Positions 12,307 through 25,214 of a stretch of DNA of 64,000 nt are shown here, piece by piece. This stretch comes from Aphrophora alni. Taxonomy: Eukaryota; Arthropoda; Insecta; Hemiptera; Aphrophoridae. The notes below the pieces were generated by a model. That model was not told the origin of the DNA. It saw only the letters and a list, made by a program, of their open reading frames with translations, and ran no database searches. Location: the NCBI GenBank assembly GCA_963513935.1, contig OY740765.1:149755830-149819829 (forward strand), read 5' to 3'. Within the stretch, counting starts at the first letter, position 1; every line of letters begins with the position of its first letter. A program made the position numbers and the translations under genes.

Positions 12307-13380
12307 ATGTTAATTTATATATTAATAGGATGTTGTATCTTAGCAACATGGACGACAGCTTTAAATCAAGGGATAGTATTCGAGAAAAGGGACAGGGTGC
12401 TACTGACACGATCACAATGGACAATAGTAGTAGACTATGACTTGGGGGAGATTGTAGGGGAAAGCGGAAAATTGGAAGAAATAGTGAAAAACCAAAAGGG
12501 ATACTTGAACAAATTAAAAGCAGAAATAAAAAACGATAGTTCAGTAGACATGTCTGGATTATTTATAAAATACGAGGCCGAATTTTCAATAATAGAGGAC
12601 ATTTTAGAGGGGTATATTTCAGAAATAAATGACATCGTCTCACTTATACCGACGGACATTGAAAAAAGGGCTATTATGGAATCGGGGGGTACTTTTCTAA
12701 AAACTTTATTCGGTACAATGGACAATCAAGACATGGAAAACATAAACGATAAATTGAATAAACTAGGGGATTTCTCGGAAGACTTATATCACAACTTTGA
12801 TGAGCAAATATCGGTAATGAAAGACGCAAATATTCATATCATAACTAATACGGAAAACATAAAAAAACTGACAAACGCAATCAAGACATATAGAAACGCG
12901 GTAGAAGAAAATTTTAAAGTACTAAGCAAAAGAATAATAATATTTAGTGACTCACAAATTGAACACATATATAAATACTTACATCTGAACCTAGCATTTA
13001 GACAGCTGGAACAACTAGCCATAAGTTCAAGACAAAAAATAATGGAATTAAGAGAATCTTTGGAATACATTCACACTGGGAAACTAAGCTCTAAATTGCT
13101 CCCGCCAAAACAATTTTTACTAACTCTTAAAGAAATACAAACAAACTTACCTAAAAATTATCACCTACCTTACGAAGCTAACAACATAAACCTACACTAT
13201 TTTTATGACATGGCAGACGTACAATCTTACGCGGTAGAAAATACAATAAAGATAATTATAAAATTACCGTTAGGGTCAGAATCCAACATTTTTCAACATT
13301 ATAGAATTAAAACTTATCCAATCTTTAAATCATCTCGGGTCTTAGGATCCAATGGGATATTGAAACGGAAGATTTTTTAA
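12307..13380 (+). CDS. env: F-like envelope glycoprotein, N-terminal part
   Basis: First 5' portion of a class-I membrane-fusion envelope resembling baculovirus F and errantivirus Env. A hydrophobic signal-peptide-like start (residues 1-18) is followed by a helical N-terminal subunit. Around residue 118 is a basic, furin-like boundary (IEKR), then a Gly/hydrophobic fusion-peptide-like stretch with KTLFGTMDN, the block conserved in this family. A long heptad-rich region follows (about residues 140-200). In known relatives this protein drives fusion with the target-cell membrane after cleavage. The frame is lost by a small indel near 13320-13350; the last dozen or so residues before the stop at 13380 are out of frame. 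The C-terminal half continues in another frame (next entry). ATG 12307 is chosen because the signal peptide begins there. Confidence 0.85.
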   Translation: MLIYILIGCCILATWTTALNQGIVFEKRDRVLLTRSQWTIVVDYDLGEIVGESGKLEEIVKNQKGYLNKLKAEIKNDSSVDMSGLFIKYEAEFSIIEDILEGYISEINDIVSLIPTDIEKRAIMESGGTFLKTLFGTMDNQDMENINDKLNKLGDFSEDLYHNFDEQISVMKDANIHIITNTENIKKLTNAIKTYRNAVEENFKVLSKRIIIFSDSQIEHIYKYLHLNLAFRQLEQLAISSRQKIMELRESLEYIHTGKLSSKLLPPKQFLLTLKEIQTNLPKNYHLPYEANNINLHYFYDMADVQSYAVENTIKIIIKLPLGSESNIFQHYRIKTYPIFKSSRVLGSNGILKRKIF

Positions 13381-14198
13381 CGTCACTGGACGGACAGACA
13401 TACGTCGAACTATCACCGACGGAAATTTCAAAATGCAAACTTGGCCCATTGAACATATGTTACACAGAAACAAAATTGCTTAGCGCAACAACACCAAATT
13501 GTATATGGAACATTTTTAAGGGGATAACCGATAATACATGCACTAGACAAGTTTATAAAAACATAACCTCACCGTTCTTGGTAAATAGCGGAAATAATTG
13601 GTTATTCAGCACAAACAAGAAACATCCAATCGCTTTGGAATGTTACAAAGGGAAAAAAATTAACACTACGACGACAACGATAAGGGGGGTGGGGGTTTTG
13701 CTAGATGCCGCAAATTGTGACATTATAGGGACAGGATTTAGGGTTCTTGCAAAAATTCATGGGAATAATCTTTACAAGGGAGACCTCTTATCACTAACGA
13801 TTCCAGACATAGGAAACATACTCACGACAGAGGAACACATTTTAATAAACAATAGCCTAAAATTGCACGAAGACCCATTTGACGAATTGGCTATGACAAC
13901 GCAGACAGACAGAAATGGAATTAGACTTGACAGGCTACTACTTCATATAAAAAACAAACAAAAACTAGATTTTTCCAAAGACAGATACATATCCTGGGGA
14001 ACATACGGAACGGCAATATTAATATTGACAACAATGGGTTTGTGCTTATATTGGAAATGTAAATGTTTAATAACGCCAATATATAAGTGTTGTCGGACGA
14101 AATCAAAAACACCGAAGAAAGGTTTGGAACTTAGGACAGTCAACTTGCAATCATTGGATTCTTTAAACACCTCTGAAAAAATAAAAATAACACTTTAA
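13345..14198 (+). CDS. env: F-like envelope, C-terminal part with membrane anchor
   Basis: Continuation of env in a different frame. Coding sequence is readable from about 13345, upstream of the first Met at 13449, so the Met is not a true start. It holds several cysteines (SKCKLGP, CYTE, CIWN, CTRQ, ECYKG, NCDI) expected of the disulphide-bonded membrane-proximal ectodomain, and NxT/S glycosylation sites. A transmembrane helix (about 14008-14055) is followed by a Cys/Lys-rich cytoplasmic tail. The two parts together are near 620 residues, the usual size for F proteins. Only one lesion separates them, consistent with recent inactivation. Confidence 0.8.
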
Positions 14199-14429
14199 TC
14201 TACCATATTAATATTAAAAAGAAAATTGGAGGAGCTAGTCGGCTTATAAGAAATTTTCGAGTAAACTTAATAAAACTGTCACGTTAACGGAATTTTCAAC
14301 TTGTCTAACAAATAGAGATAGGAGGGGGGGGGCTTAATTAACACATTGGTTCAATCATATAGAGTGTGTTGCGATAGTGGTACACTACGAACTGAGTGAG
14401 CAAAATCTGCTTAAATAAACTGGAAAAAG

Positions 14430-14514
14430 GTAATAAATTTAAATAGTTTTGAACTACACCTAGGCAGAATTAATTTTTTTTTCTCTCTCTATTTCATTTA
14501 TTTTCATCATATAG
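14430..14514 (+). other. Predicted 85-nt intron before the SGNH ORF
   Basis: The donor AAAAAG|GTAATA and an acceptor after a strong pyrimidine tract (TTTTTTTCTCTCTCT then CATCATATAG) bracket 85 bases. The second copy of this region (25151-25266) keeps the same donor and acceptor context although its interior has expanded with TA repeats. This suggests that a spliced subgenomic RNA expresses the SGNH ORF. Confidence 0.6.
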
Positions 14515-14568
14515 AATTTGTTTTGCCTCAAAACTATTGTACAAGCGAATAAATTCATTAGAATCACA

Positions 14569-15108
14569 ATGACAACGGTTGACAAAACGCCTTCAGTTTT
14601 GGCTATAGGGGACTCACATATTAGCCGATTTAAAGAATATTGTGAGTTCAATACACCCCGTAATATGAAATTATCTTATCACGGTATGTCGGGTATAAAC
14701 TCTCTACGACTTAAAGCGTATATTAAATCTCATTCTTTTCGACTGTTTCCAGTCAACTACATTTTCTTGATCGTAGGTACAAACGATATTTTGCGCAGAC
14801 CTGTTAATAAGGTAAGAAAAAATTACATTTCGGTAGTCCGACTACTACGGAAGATGAACCCTGAGGGAAAGATAATTTTGTTCAAGCTCCCACATTTTCC
14901 TCTAGTATCAGAGTTACCAGATAAGGTCGATGAAATTTCAAGTTTAAATAGATATCTCACCTCTGTACAACACCAAAATGTTTGAATTATGTCAATACGG
15001 GACGAAAGTTGTTGGCCCTCAATATATTTCCTAAAGGATAAGTTGCATTTTTCACCTGTTTGCTATGCGAATATATTACGGAATATGGAAGCCATACTTA
15101 ATGCCTAA
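14569..15108 (+). pseudogene. SGNH-hydrolase-family ORF of the LTR element
   Basis: A 180-codon frame with one in-frame TGA (14983-14985). It shows the SGNH/GDSL hydrolase blocks in order: block I AIGDSHISRF (nucleophile Ser), block II-like HGMSGINSL (oxyanion Gly), block III GTND (oxyanion Asn), and, after the stop codon in the same frame, DKLHFSP with the block V Asp-x-x-His pair. All four signature residues are present. The family includes esterases and lipases, and viral receptor-destroying acetylesterases share the fold. The ATG at 14569 is preferred over an upstream one at 14518 because block I lies about 17 residues in and the predicted intron ends at 14514. No signal peptide or membrane segment is visible, so the product may be cytosolic. 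It lies directly downstream of env. Which ester it would cleave is unknown. Confidence 0.8.
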
Positions 15109-15354
15109 AACAATTTAAAACATTTTTATCTTTGTAATAGTCTGGGAGTGGGGGTTGCATCTGATTTGCAAATGTCTTTGGGCCGCGTTGCAATAAGACT
15201 CAGGTGTGGTGCTAGAATGTTCACACCTTTATTGACTTGGCGTTTTGCACAGAAACAAATCAGAGAGACTCCCGTTTTAGGATTAGTTTCTCTTTTAAGA
15301 TATAAGTATGCATAGGGCCACTAAAATAAAGAAATTAATTAAAGTGATTAAATG

Positions 15355-15372
15355 AAGGTTTGTCGAATAAGT
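15355..15372 (+). repeat. Right arm of 18-bp inverted repeat around env-SGNH
   Basis: AAGGTTTGTCGAATAAGT, the exact reverse complement of 11738-11755, lies about 250 bp after the SGNH stop codon. Confidence 0.8.
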
Positions 15373-18300
15373 GTCTCGAAAAAAGGGTAATAAATAACCT
15401 AGTTCACCATTTTACAAGTGATAATGGATAAGAAATAGATAATAAGACGGTATGAATGTGAAATGTTATATGTTTGTCTAGTGAGAACAGTTCCCATCAT
15501 TTCATAACCTAATAATCGGAAATCTTAAATGGGGTAGACGTTTACTTTCGTAAATTATTGTGGCTATATAGAGGATGTCGTTTTCACATTATAAATGAGT
15601 CATGACGTTTTGTGTGAATCTCGCCATCCCTTTAGCGAATTATTTGAAAAATAAAACATTATGAATGATCACATGTCGGTTAAGAGAAATGTTATGATCA
15701 TTGTGAAATCCCGAAATTTAATGCCATAATGCAATTGCAGTTGCATCTTTATTTCACAGGCGCCTAAAGCCGACTCTACAAATCTTTCTTCTATATTTTT
15801 CACACTTCTGGGCAGAGATTTTTGGATTATTATAATGATGGGCATGAATTTTTTTTTTATATGTATTTTGATTTTAATTTTTTATGGGGGAATTTTTATT
15901 GATTGTTGAAATGTTACCAAATGATGGGAATGAGAGTGTTTGCAGATCTGCATAAGTATAATAGTATGTGAATGAGCAAATGGAGTGAAATATGTATTAT
16001 GTGGTTTAGGAAATAAGTTAAGTTTAAAACAATAAAACATGAAAAATAGCTAGCCACGCGGTCTATTAATGTCTATTATAAACTAGTTACTAATGTATGA
16101 AGCTATTTAGACCAACGGTTGGTCAATGTAGAAGCACGGAAGAGACCACGTGATCGTGTGAGTTCACGATCATACAGAGCGGGCTAAATATAAATAAAGG
16201 AATAATTATTTTTCTTTACATAAAAGGGAACTATATTAGATTAAGTAGACAGAAAAAAAATAATTAGTAGTGAAAGTTACAAATAGGGGTAGGAATAAGA
16301 ATATTACATAGATACGGGATAAAAATAGGCAAGAATGTGCTAAACAGAATAAATCGTAAGAAAAAGCACACGCGGGTCTAGTGGGTATAGAGTCTTAAAG
16401 GTGGTCCTCAGCAAAACACTGTGAAAAATTGGGAGGCAGGAAGGGTTTCGTGTAGTCGAAAAATATTTCACGAAAGTGAAATATAACGGACAACTTTGGA
16501 GGAGTTATTTTTTCCAAAGGGAGAGTCCATTCAGATAACCAGAAGGGCATAAATATAAAATGAGTTGACAAGAAGTGTCAAATTAGTAGAAGGAGGGCAC
16601 GTCGGAATAAAGGTGGCAGAAAACGCTTTAATAAAAGTCTTAAAGACGGTTTTTTATAATTTTTCCAGCCTCATACACTACATAACATTTCACAATTCAA
16701 AACATTAATTAGAGTTAAACCAACATGACTATCATCAATAAATAATCATATAAAATCATTATTTACGAAGGGTTCCAACCCTTATAATTTAAAATTTTTC
16801 GTCTCTTCCCTGCCAGAATTTAGTTCATCATCGTGAACTTCAAAACATGTCTGATGTTTAGTAATTAGCCCCTTTAAAGCTTGAATTATCTTTCATTCTA
16901 ACCCCTACATGTTCTCTAAATGGAGAGAAACCCTTTAAACATACAGACTACCATTAAACACCCTTAATTTTAAAAAAATTTTAACACACTGGAAAAGGGG
17001 GGGGGTAAAATTATGTACACCTTCATAAATTAAAGTATTTCTGCCACCAGTCAAAAAAAAAAAAAAAGGGAAGCTTTAGTTAAGAAGAGAAACGAGTGGA
17101 AAATATTTAAGAATACTATTTATCGCAAATATCAAAAAAAAAGGTGCCGATTTCATATATAACAAAAACTCACTAGACCACGCCGACGCCAAGCCCGTAC
17201 ACGGGTTTAAAACGGCGGTAATAATATAATAATAATTATTATATAAAAAAATGATAGATTAATTTCACTTTATTGTAGGAATAGAAATTCACAAAAGGAA
17301 TTTTTAATAATGGGAATTTATGGTATTTTGGTGTTATGGGTATGATTAAATAGAATGTTCATATGAAAAAGTATGTTTAGTATTAACAATACAGGAGGAA
17401 TTGTAGTTGAACTCAAATTAACACGAGACGGTAGGAATTAAATTACGACGACGGGAAATAATATTTATTAATCAAAGTCAAGGCCAGCTCATAGTGTATA
17501 GGCAGCATATGCTAATTAATGACACAGCAAAATAGCAAAGGCATAACGTGGGATAGTTTAAAGCATAGCTACAGCAGAGTGACATCCTTTTACACACTCA
17601 GCATTCTATAGACTACACGCGTTAGGCACAGCTGTTTGTGCTTACACTATGAATTTTAATTTGATTCATATTCAATCATAAAACAATTTGAGCTGTTATA
17701 TTAAAAGGAAAAATATATTTTTTTTTTGTTGTTTTTCCTCAAATACAATGAATTTTAAATTGATGCACATATAACCTTAGAGGGAATAAATTATATTAAA
17801 ATTATTGAAAGATTGATAATGCTTGAAGCTAATATTTTCTTATGTTGTATAGAAACATAAAATGAGAAGCCGACCTAATGACAGAGTGTAAACCAATGAC
17901 CTGTGAGGGAGTTCAACACCACGACAGCTGCACAGCGTTGGAGGAAAAGTCATAACAATATGACGATATTATATATTGTTTGTTTCTTTTTATAAATGTT
18001 TTTAAACTAGTTTTTTTTTCTTTACAAAATTTTCTTTTCAAATTTTTTTTTATTTTTCTTTACAAATAAATAAATTGAACTTGATTTCATAACCTTTAAT
18101 GAATCTTTAATGAACCTTGTCATGACGTCAATAAGTTTAAACTTTTAAATAATTGAATTTTCAAAAAAAAAAAAAAAAAAAAGTTACCTTGTAAACAGGA
18201 AATATTGTGTACCTACAAATTGGAAAAAATGTTAAATAAAAATAAAAATTACCATAAAAATAAAGGTAACAAATAAAAAGGGGGGATTTTTTTTTACTAA

Positions 18301-19556
18301 AGAAAAAACATGGGGAAAAGACCATGGACTCTGGAGAGGTAAGTACACTCTTTGAACAAATTTACTAAAATTTTTCTTTCTCTCTTTCAATCCTTCATAG
18401 GTGCAGAACAGCGGGAATAGAAAGATACATCATCCAAATTGGGAGAACCTCCTCATCCCAACAAGCTGCGTATATCAACATCCACTACCACAGTTCTACA
18501 CCCACAAGCTGCGCATATCAACATCCACTACCACAATTCATCCCAACAAGCAGCGTCTGTGAACATACCACATGGAGTTCTACACATCATTTTATAATTT
18601 TATTTGAACTTTTTTTTTTCTAATGAAGAAACTTGAATTGTTTTAAATGTGGAAAATTTTAATGGAAATGTAATAAAAGAAAAAAAAAAAGCAAGGGTAG
18701 ATAACCAGGGAATAGATTGTAAGGAAAAGACATGACGGGGGAGAACGTAACGCATTCGGAAGAAATAATAAAAATTAATTGAAATTAGATTAAACAATAG
18801 CCAATGCATAATTAATTACTTTCTAGAAAAAAAAGGGGGGGAGTAAGTTACGGTAGAGAAGAAGGGGTCTAAACGAGAATTTTTTTTTTTAATGGGATAA
18901 TGGGACACAAAATGAGGGTCCAGCCAGTTATTGGTTAGTAAAACAAACAAAAAACAAAACAAAAATGTGAAAAATTACAAAGCTGTCATGGTTGACTTGG
19001 GAGCTGGTTTCAAGGTGGACGTAGAAGTGTCAAGGTGTTTACACCAGATTAAGTATTCCCAGAATGGCCTTAGGGTCACATTCTGAGGGTGTTCTGCTGT
19101 TGTGACAAGTATGGAAAAACTCCATAACTTACACATCAAGTGTAAAAAGGACAAGTTATGTCAATGTGTGTCCACATAGCGCACAACAAAACCATGGCAA
19201 TTTTTTAATTTAATTTCATAAACTATCTAGAAATAATAAGATTTTTTTTTTAAGCAAATATACAAAAGACAGACGTACACTTTTTCCCGGGTCGACAGAT
19301 AGTCACAAAACTTTTTTTTCTCTTTGGAAGAAGGGGGGTTAACATTGGTTAAAAGAAAAAAAAAAAAAAGAATTATGGTTGGATATTCATTTTGTTTGGG
19401 CATTTCATAGTAATAGAGACTTTTTTTGGGAATTTTCATAAATGGGTTTTTTTTCTCTTTTTTTTTCTCAAAATTTAGGTCTACATTTTTTTGGGGGGTG
19501 TAGGGTAACATGGCAACCACTAATCAACGAGCCGAGTGGTGCGGCTCTACTTGTAT
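15373..19556 (+). other. Long non-coding 3' region of the LTR element
   Basis: About 4.2 kb with no readable protein on either strand. It is purine-rich on the plus strand, with G-runs at 16997-17004, 18281-18286, 18835-18841 and 19332-19337 and no equivalent C-runs. A hairpin lies at 16151-16172 (arms TGATCGTG and CACGATCA). A short tandem duplication of about 52 bp at 18457-18560 contains CATCCACTACCACA twice. This is the largest unexplained part of the element. Confidence 0.6.
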
Positions 19557-19568
19557 GGAGGGGGGTGA
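19557..19568 (+). promoter_or_regulatory. Polypurine tract
   Basis: GGAGGGGGGTGA directly precedes the 3' LTR, as expected for plus-strand priming. The same tract, with the flanking GTGGCTCTACTTGTAT-like sequence, precedes the related LTR at 28340. Confidence 0.85.
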
Positions 19569-20049
19569 TGTGGCCCAGCCAAGGGGCACACCATAAAAAA
19601 ATAATAAATAATTAATAATAATAATTGCCAAATGAATAGACAAGAAGAGGTAGACCAATTCTGTTGAGTTAGCGTAATCACTTAATAAGGGGGGGGGACG
19701 CAGTCCGAAGCTGTGCGGCTTGGGTGCGCAGTCCGGCTCGAGATACCCCAAGATACAGCTCGCTCCGCGAGAGAGCAGAGTCGGGGCATTTTAGGCAACG
19801 CACGGCCGCTGTAATCATCATGTCTTTTCCAATTTTTGAAACATTGTAATTCTATAATCATTCTGAAGTAAAACTCAAAGTCATTTTAAACACTGAATTG
19901 CGTGTTGTTTAATTATCGCCCGAGACCGCGTCCTTGGCGCCATCCTGACTAATTTCGGCCCACGTGGATGCAGTCTCCAGCCAGCTGAGAGCTTCTGGAT
20001 TTTTACCAGGGGTTCCCGGCTGACCAAAAGAAGTTGGGGACGGTCCACA
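19569..20049 (+). repeat. 3' LTR
   Basis: 481-bp copy of the terminal repeat, TGTGGCC to GGTCCACA. It differs from the 5' LTR by about six substitutions, one G in a G-run, and a single rather than double 28-bp unit. Confidence 0.95.
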
Positions 20050-21407
<1,358 letters not shown>

Positions 21408-21751
21408 TTAATTAATTAAATACTAGGATAGGGCTATGCTAACCTATTGTAGGTATTCTGTAGGAGAGTGTGCTTATCTATTCCCTAAAGATGTCTTAAT
21501 TCATTTATTCCCCACCAAACCAAACACCACACCAGGTAATTAACTAGCTCTTAATGGGTTGGTTTATATAAATATTTAAATTTCCATGGTCCAACACATT
21601 ATTTGGCCTTCCCAAGATCTCGGTAACACCATTACTGAAACCTAACCTCACATAATAATTTATTTTAAAACAAAACAAAACTATTACAGACATATCCTTG
21701 ACTGTACTTTGAATCTCGGACTATACATTCCAACTGTTACTACTTGTTTAA

Positions 21752-22620
21752 CCCTCCAACTGGTGATCAACCACTTTTTGCCTAAAAGTGGTCGCTTCAT
21801 TATTCATGGCTCACTTCACAAACTAAAAAACATGTATTTTGCCATTCAACGTTACGCCCACTTAAAATTGTCCCATCGCAATAAATAAAATACCGTTGGA
21901 AAGCTAATGTTCTGTAGATGCATAATCATGCAAAAAAAATACCACAAAACGTTATAAATAATATTCCAAAAATTGGTGAAGTTCACGTATTTTTGTAGCG
22001 TAAAATCGTAAATTTCAACTCTGCGCCTTTTCGTATAACACGGCTCCATTTTTCCTGATAAGATTACATCACTATTTATCTGTCATTTAAGTTACTAAAA
22101 CACTGTTATATAGATCACATGTTTCTCTTTCTAACCGTAGATTACAAATTATTCTGCGTCTAACAGATCCAGAGATATTCCTAGTTGAGCAGAGAACAAC
22201 CCTGACGACACGAAATTCATTTGGCATTCGATGCACTTTACGAAAAGACGAAATTCATTTCTCTCTGTTTTTTAAATTATTTTTCTTTACACTATGTTGT
22301 AGGGGAAATTCCATTCTATAAGTTGGTACCACTTGATATAGGCAATTGCTTACTAAGAATTTGTTGTTTTGAAGTCCAAACGTAGCAAATTAAGCAAATG
22401 TCTGACGTGAAAACTATAATATTTTGGCGTGGCACATATTGGTTTTGGAATTATATTTTTGTTATTTTGAAGGTTTGTGTATACAAATTGTATATAAATT
22501 GTGTATACAAGTTACAATATATGTGTTTTTATTTCTAAAGTTTGTTTTTGAGTGAATTTCGAGTGTGTGTATATGGAATAACCTATAAATAAAAATGGTA
22601 AGTTTAGGCTATATGCATAT
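21752..22620 (+). repeat. piggyBac-like 5' segment, copy A
   Basis: TTAA (21748-21751) is followed by CCCTCCAACTGGTGATC, a piggyBac-type start. The next 800 bp recur at 25395-26240 in the same orientation, sharing long blocks such as ATGCATAATCATGCAAAAAA and a block of more than 40 identical bases around 22495-22540. There is no transposase ORF. It looks like a 5' regulatory end left by a larger or non-autonomous element. Confidence 0.5.
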
Positions 22621-23650
22621 TTTCTTATATTTAGTGTTTTATATGATTATACAATTGAATATGTGTGTTATTCTTTGTAAAGTATATTGTATTAGTAAAA
22701 TCTAACGCTTTTGTTTTAGGCCTAGCTTTAGAAAGTTACTAAAGAAAGTACAATGCTAAATTGAAAATTTTAACTGCGTGAATGAAAAAGAGGGAGAGAC
22801 GCAAGTTTTCTTAAGACAGTCTAAAAACTATTACCACCCAAGTGAGACGTAGTAACGGTCCAGAGCAGAATGTGAAAATAATTTCAATAAGTCAAAGTGT
22901 GTTTCAAAAGGCAAGTAAAGCCATAATAATCATTAAAAAAAAAATTCAAGTGTTAAGTGTCAAGTGAGAAATCAATAAAAATTAATTTTAAAAAAAAGCG
23001 TATTGTGTGTGAAGTGAATCTGTGTGAATTGTATGTGCGACGGTTTGATAGAAAAAATCTGTAAGTAGTTTTAAATATATACACAAAATATGTAAGAAAG
23101 ATCTCATAAAAACAAAAACTAATTAATACAAATTTTAAAAAAATATCCCAGAATTAAAATAAATAATAAAGAAAAACAGCATAACTAATTAATCAAATAT
23201 ACATTGAGAGTCCAAAATCATAATTAATCTAAAAACAAATCTAATCTAGAACCATTAAAATAAATGTAGTATTAAGAAATTGTGAAAAAGTATTTTGATT
23301 TAAATATTAAGGAAAATCTCCTTCATCATAAATAAGCTGATAAAAGGATCTCATGATACCTAACGAAGCTATTTTGAGGGAGCCAAAAATATTTCTTTAA
23401 TTAAATCAAAATAATTATTATGTATAGTGAGTAATTTAAATCGTGCTTTTAGTTAATTAAGTAATTTAAATTAGGAAAAATAAAAATTATAAAAGTAAAT
23501 ATTGGGAAGACTGTAAACTAAATATTGTATAGTCTTCTATCAGAGTTTTAACCTAGAAATAAAAGTTTAAAATATACATCTAAATATTGTAAATCTTTAA
23601 TTATGTTTCGATAATATTTAAATAGTTTTGAATCACTTAATTTTTGTCTC
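22621..23650. other. AT-rich sequence, no gene seen
   Basis: No coding signal is visible. It lies in the intron between the middle and upstream ARL14EP-like exons, before the decayed pol remnants. Confidence 0.5.
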
Positions 23651-23669
23651 TGTACTTATTTAGATAAAT

Positions 23670-24860
23670 CCTATCACAGCCAAGCGATATTGATTCGAGA
23701 AATCGAATCTGGTACCACAAAAAACCTTACAAGATTAAGGAAACTAAAAACAAAATTGGTAGATTATTATTTTAAAATAAATTACAAAAATAGTAAACCC
23801 CAATAGTTGGAGATGGGTTTACTAAACTTTCTATCTAAAACAGACACAGGAGAACCAATTGACATCGATTCTGCAGACATATTTCCAATAACAAACACAG
23901 TCGAATATAGAATTATTTACAGTTAACAGACCTGTATCTAAAACAAATAAAACTAGCATTACAAGGTATTGCTTGCACCAATAGTACAAAGATTGATAGT
24001 GCATCAAGAAATAATGTATTCAAAAATGAAATATTATATATAATATTATAAACAATAGAATGGAGAAGAGACTATAAACCTATTGGCAGTATCACAAAAT
24101 CTAACACTAAAAATTTTCAAACAGGCCCATGATACTCCAATTATGGAGGACACAACTCATATTACAAAACATTTCCAAAAATAAAAGATAGGTACTATTT
24201 GCCAACACTACACAAAGATGTACTGTACGAGAAACATAAAAACATGCAATACCTATCAAAAACTAAAAATACAAACCAGAAAGCGATGTGGGCTCTTAAA
24301 ATCAATAATGTAAAGAGATAAGATTTAAATGAAATGTAATCCGGAACCAAAATTAAATAATTCCAATTAAATAAATAATATTGTAATAAGGACGTAGATA
24401 GGAAAATAAATGTTTAGTTGTAATAGTTATTTAGTATGCTCATAATAAGAGATCATGTGAGAACCTGAGAAAAATTAAACATTAAAAACAAAAAATGGAG
24501 AGAGAGGGAGGGGAGGGAGAGAAAGAGGGAGGGATGGAGACTAGGTCCAGGTAAAAACTACTGGAACATTGACGCCTTAAGCAGAAACATTCCAGAGATG
24601 TCAAATTTTGTCGTGGAAGCTAAAGAGCTACTTCCTATAATAGATCTGGATACAATATGAAAAGTACACAAAAATGACACAGAGTGTCAACAACTAAAAA
24701 CCCAGAAAAATTATAAAACGAGCCACGAAAAAATAATTTATTATAAGCTAAAAGATGAAAATTAATCCAAAAATAATTGAGAACAAACATTATTCATTTA
24801 AATCATGATATTGCAACTTCAGGTCATGTAGCTGTTTAGAAAACAATAAACAGAATAATT
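23670..24860 (+). pseudogene. Decayed Ty3/errantivirus-type pol pieces
   Basis: Two overlapping relics of LTR-element Pol. At 24120-24300 an integrase zinc-finger-like block reads AHDTPIMEDTTHITKHFQK then YYLPTLHKDV, with the Cys pair lost. At 24541-24860 the RNase H end GPGKNYWNIDALSRNIPE (DALSR at 24571-24585) leads through a linker into a second integrase start, HDIATSGHVAV (24804 on). Stops and frameshifts are numerous. The order shows two different copies or a duplication. An unassigned readable stretch lies at 23700-23930. The sequence then passes into the SGNH leader. Confidence 0.6.
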
Positions 24861-24969
24861 TTTTTGTTTTTTTTTTTTGTTTTAGCCTAACATGGAAACT
24901 GATGTCAATAACTAAGTTTAGTCAGAGAAATACGGATGATAATAACTAAATGAGATAGGAAAAGTTATC

Positions 24970-25153
24970 GACTTACAATAAATTTTTACAAAATTTAATA
25001 AAACTTGACAATTTAACAAAATTTTGAGCGTGTCTAACAATAAAAAAAAGGAGCTAATTTTCATATTGATTCGATCATATAGAGTGTGACGCAACAGTAG
25101 TGTGCTACGAACCAAGTAAGCTGAAACTTCAAAATTAATTGGGATAAAAGGTA

Positions 25154-25214
<61 letters not shown>

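Larger units (their letters stand above)
10063..20049 (+). mobile_element. LTR retroelement with env and SGNH hydrolase, no gag-pol
   Basis: A full-length LTR element of about 9.99 kb: 5' LTR (10063-10570), Leu-tRNA-type primer site (10573-10590), env (12307-14198), SGNH-hydrolase ORF (14569-15108), polypurine tract (19557-19568) and 3' LTR (19569-20049). By eye the LTRs differ by about six substitutions, one G-run length change and one 28-bp duplication, so the insertion is young. Yet no gag, protease, reverse transcriptase or integrase can be read between the LTRs. The 1.7 kb before env and 4.4 kb after the SGNH ORF look non-coding. No matching target duplication flanks the LTRs (TTTCGA left, TCACTT right), which may mean recombination between elements. 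The F-like env places it near errantiviruses. It lies antisense inside the ARL14EP-like intron. Confidence 0.85.

Noticed and set aside
12435..14170. Minus-strand ORFs opposite env
   Set aside because: Shadows of the env frames.
18457..18560. Short tandem units that might suggest a CRISPR-like array
   Set aside because: Only two units with no regular spacers, in a eukaryotic LTR element.
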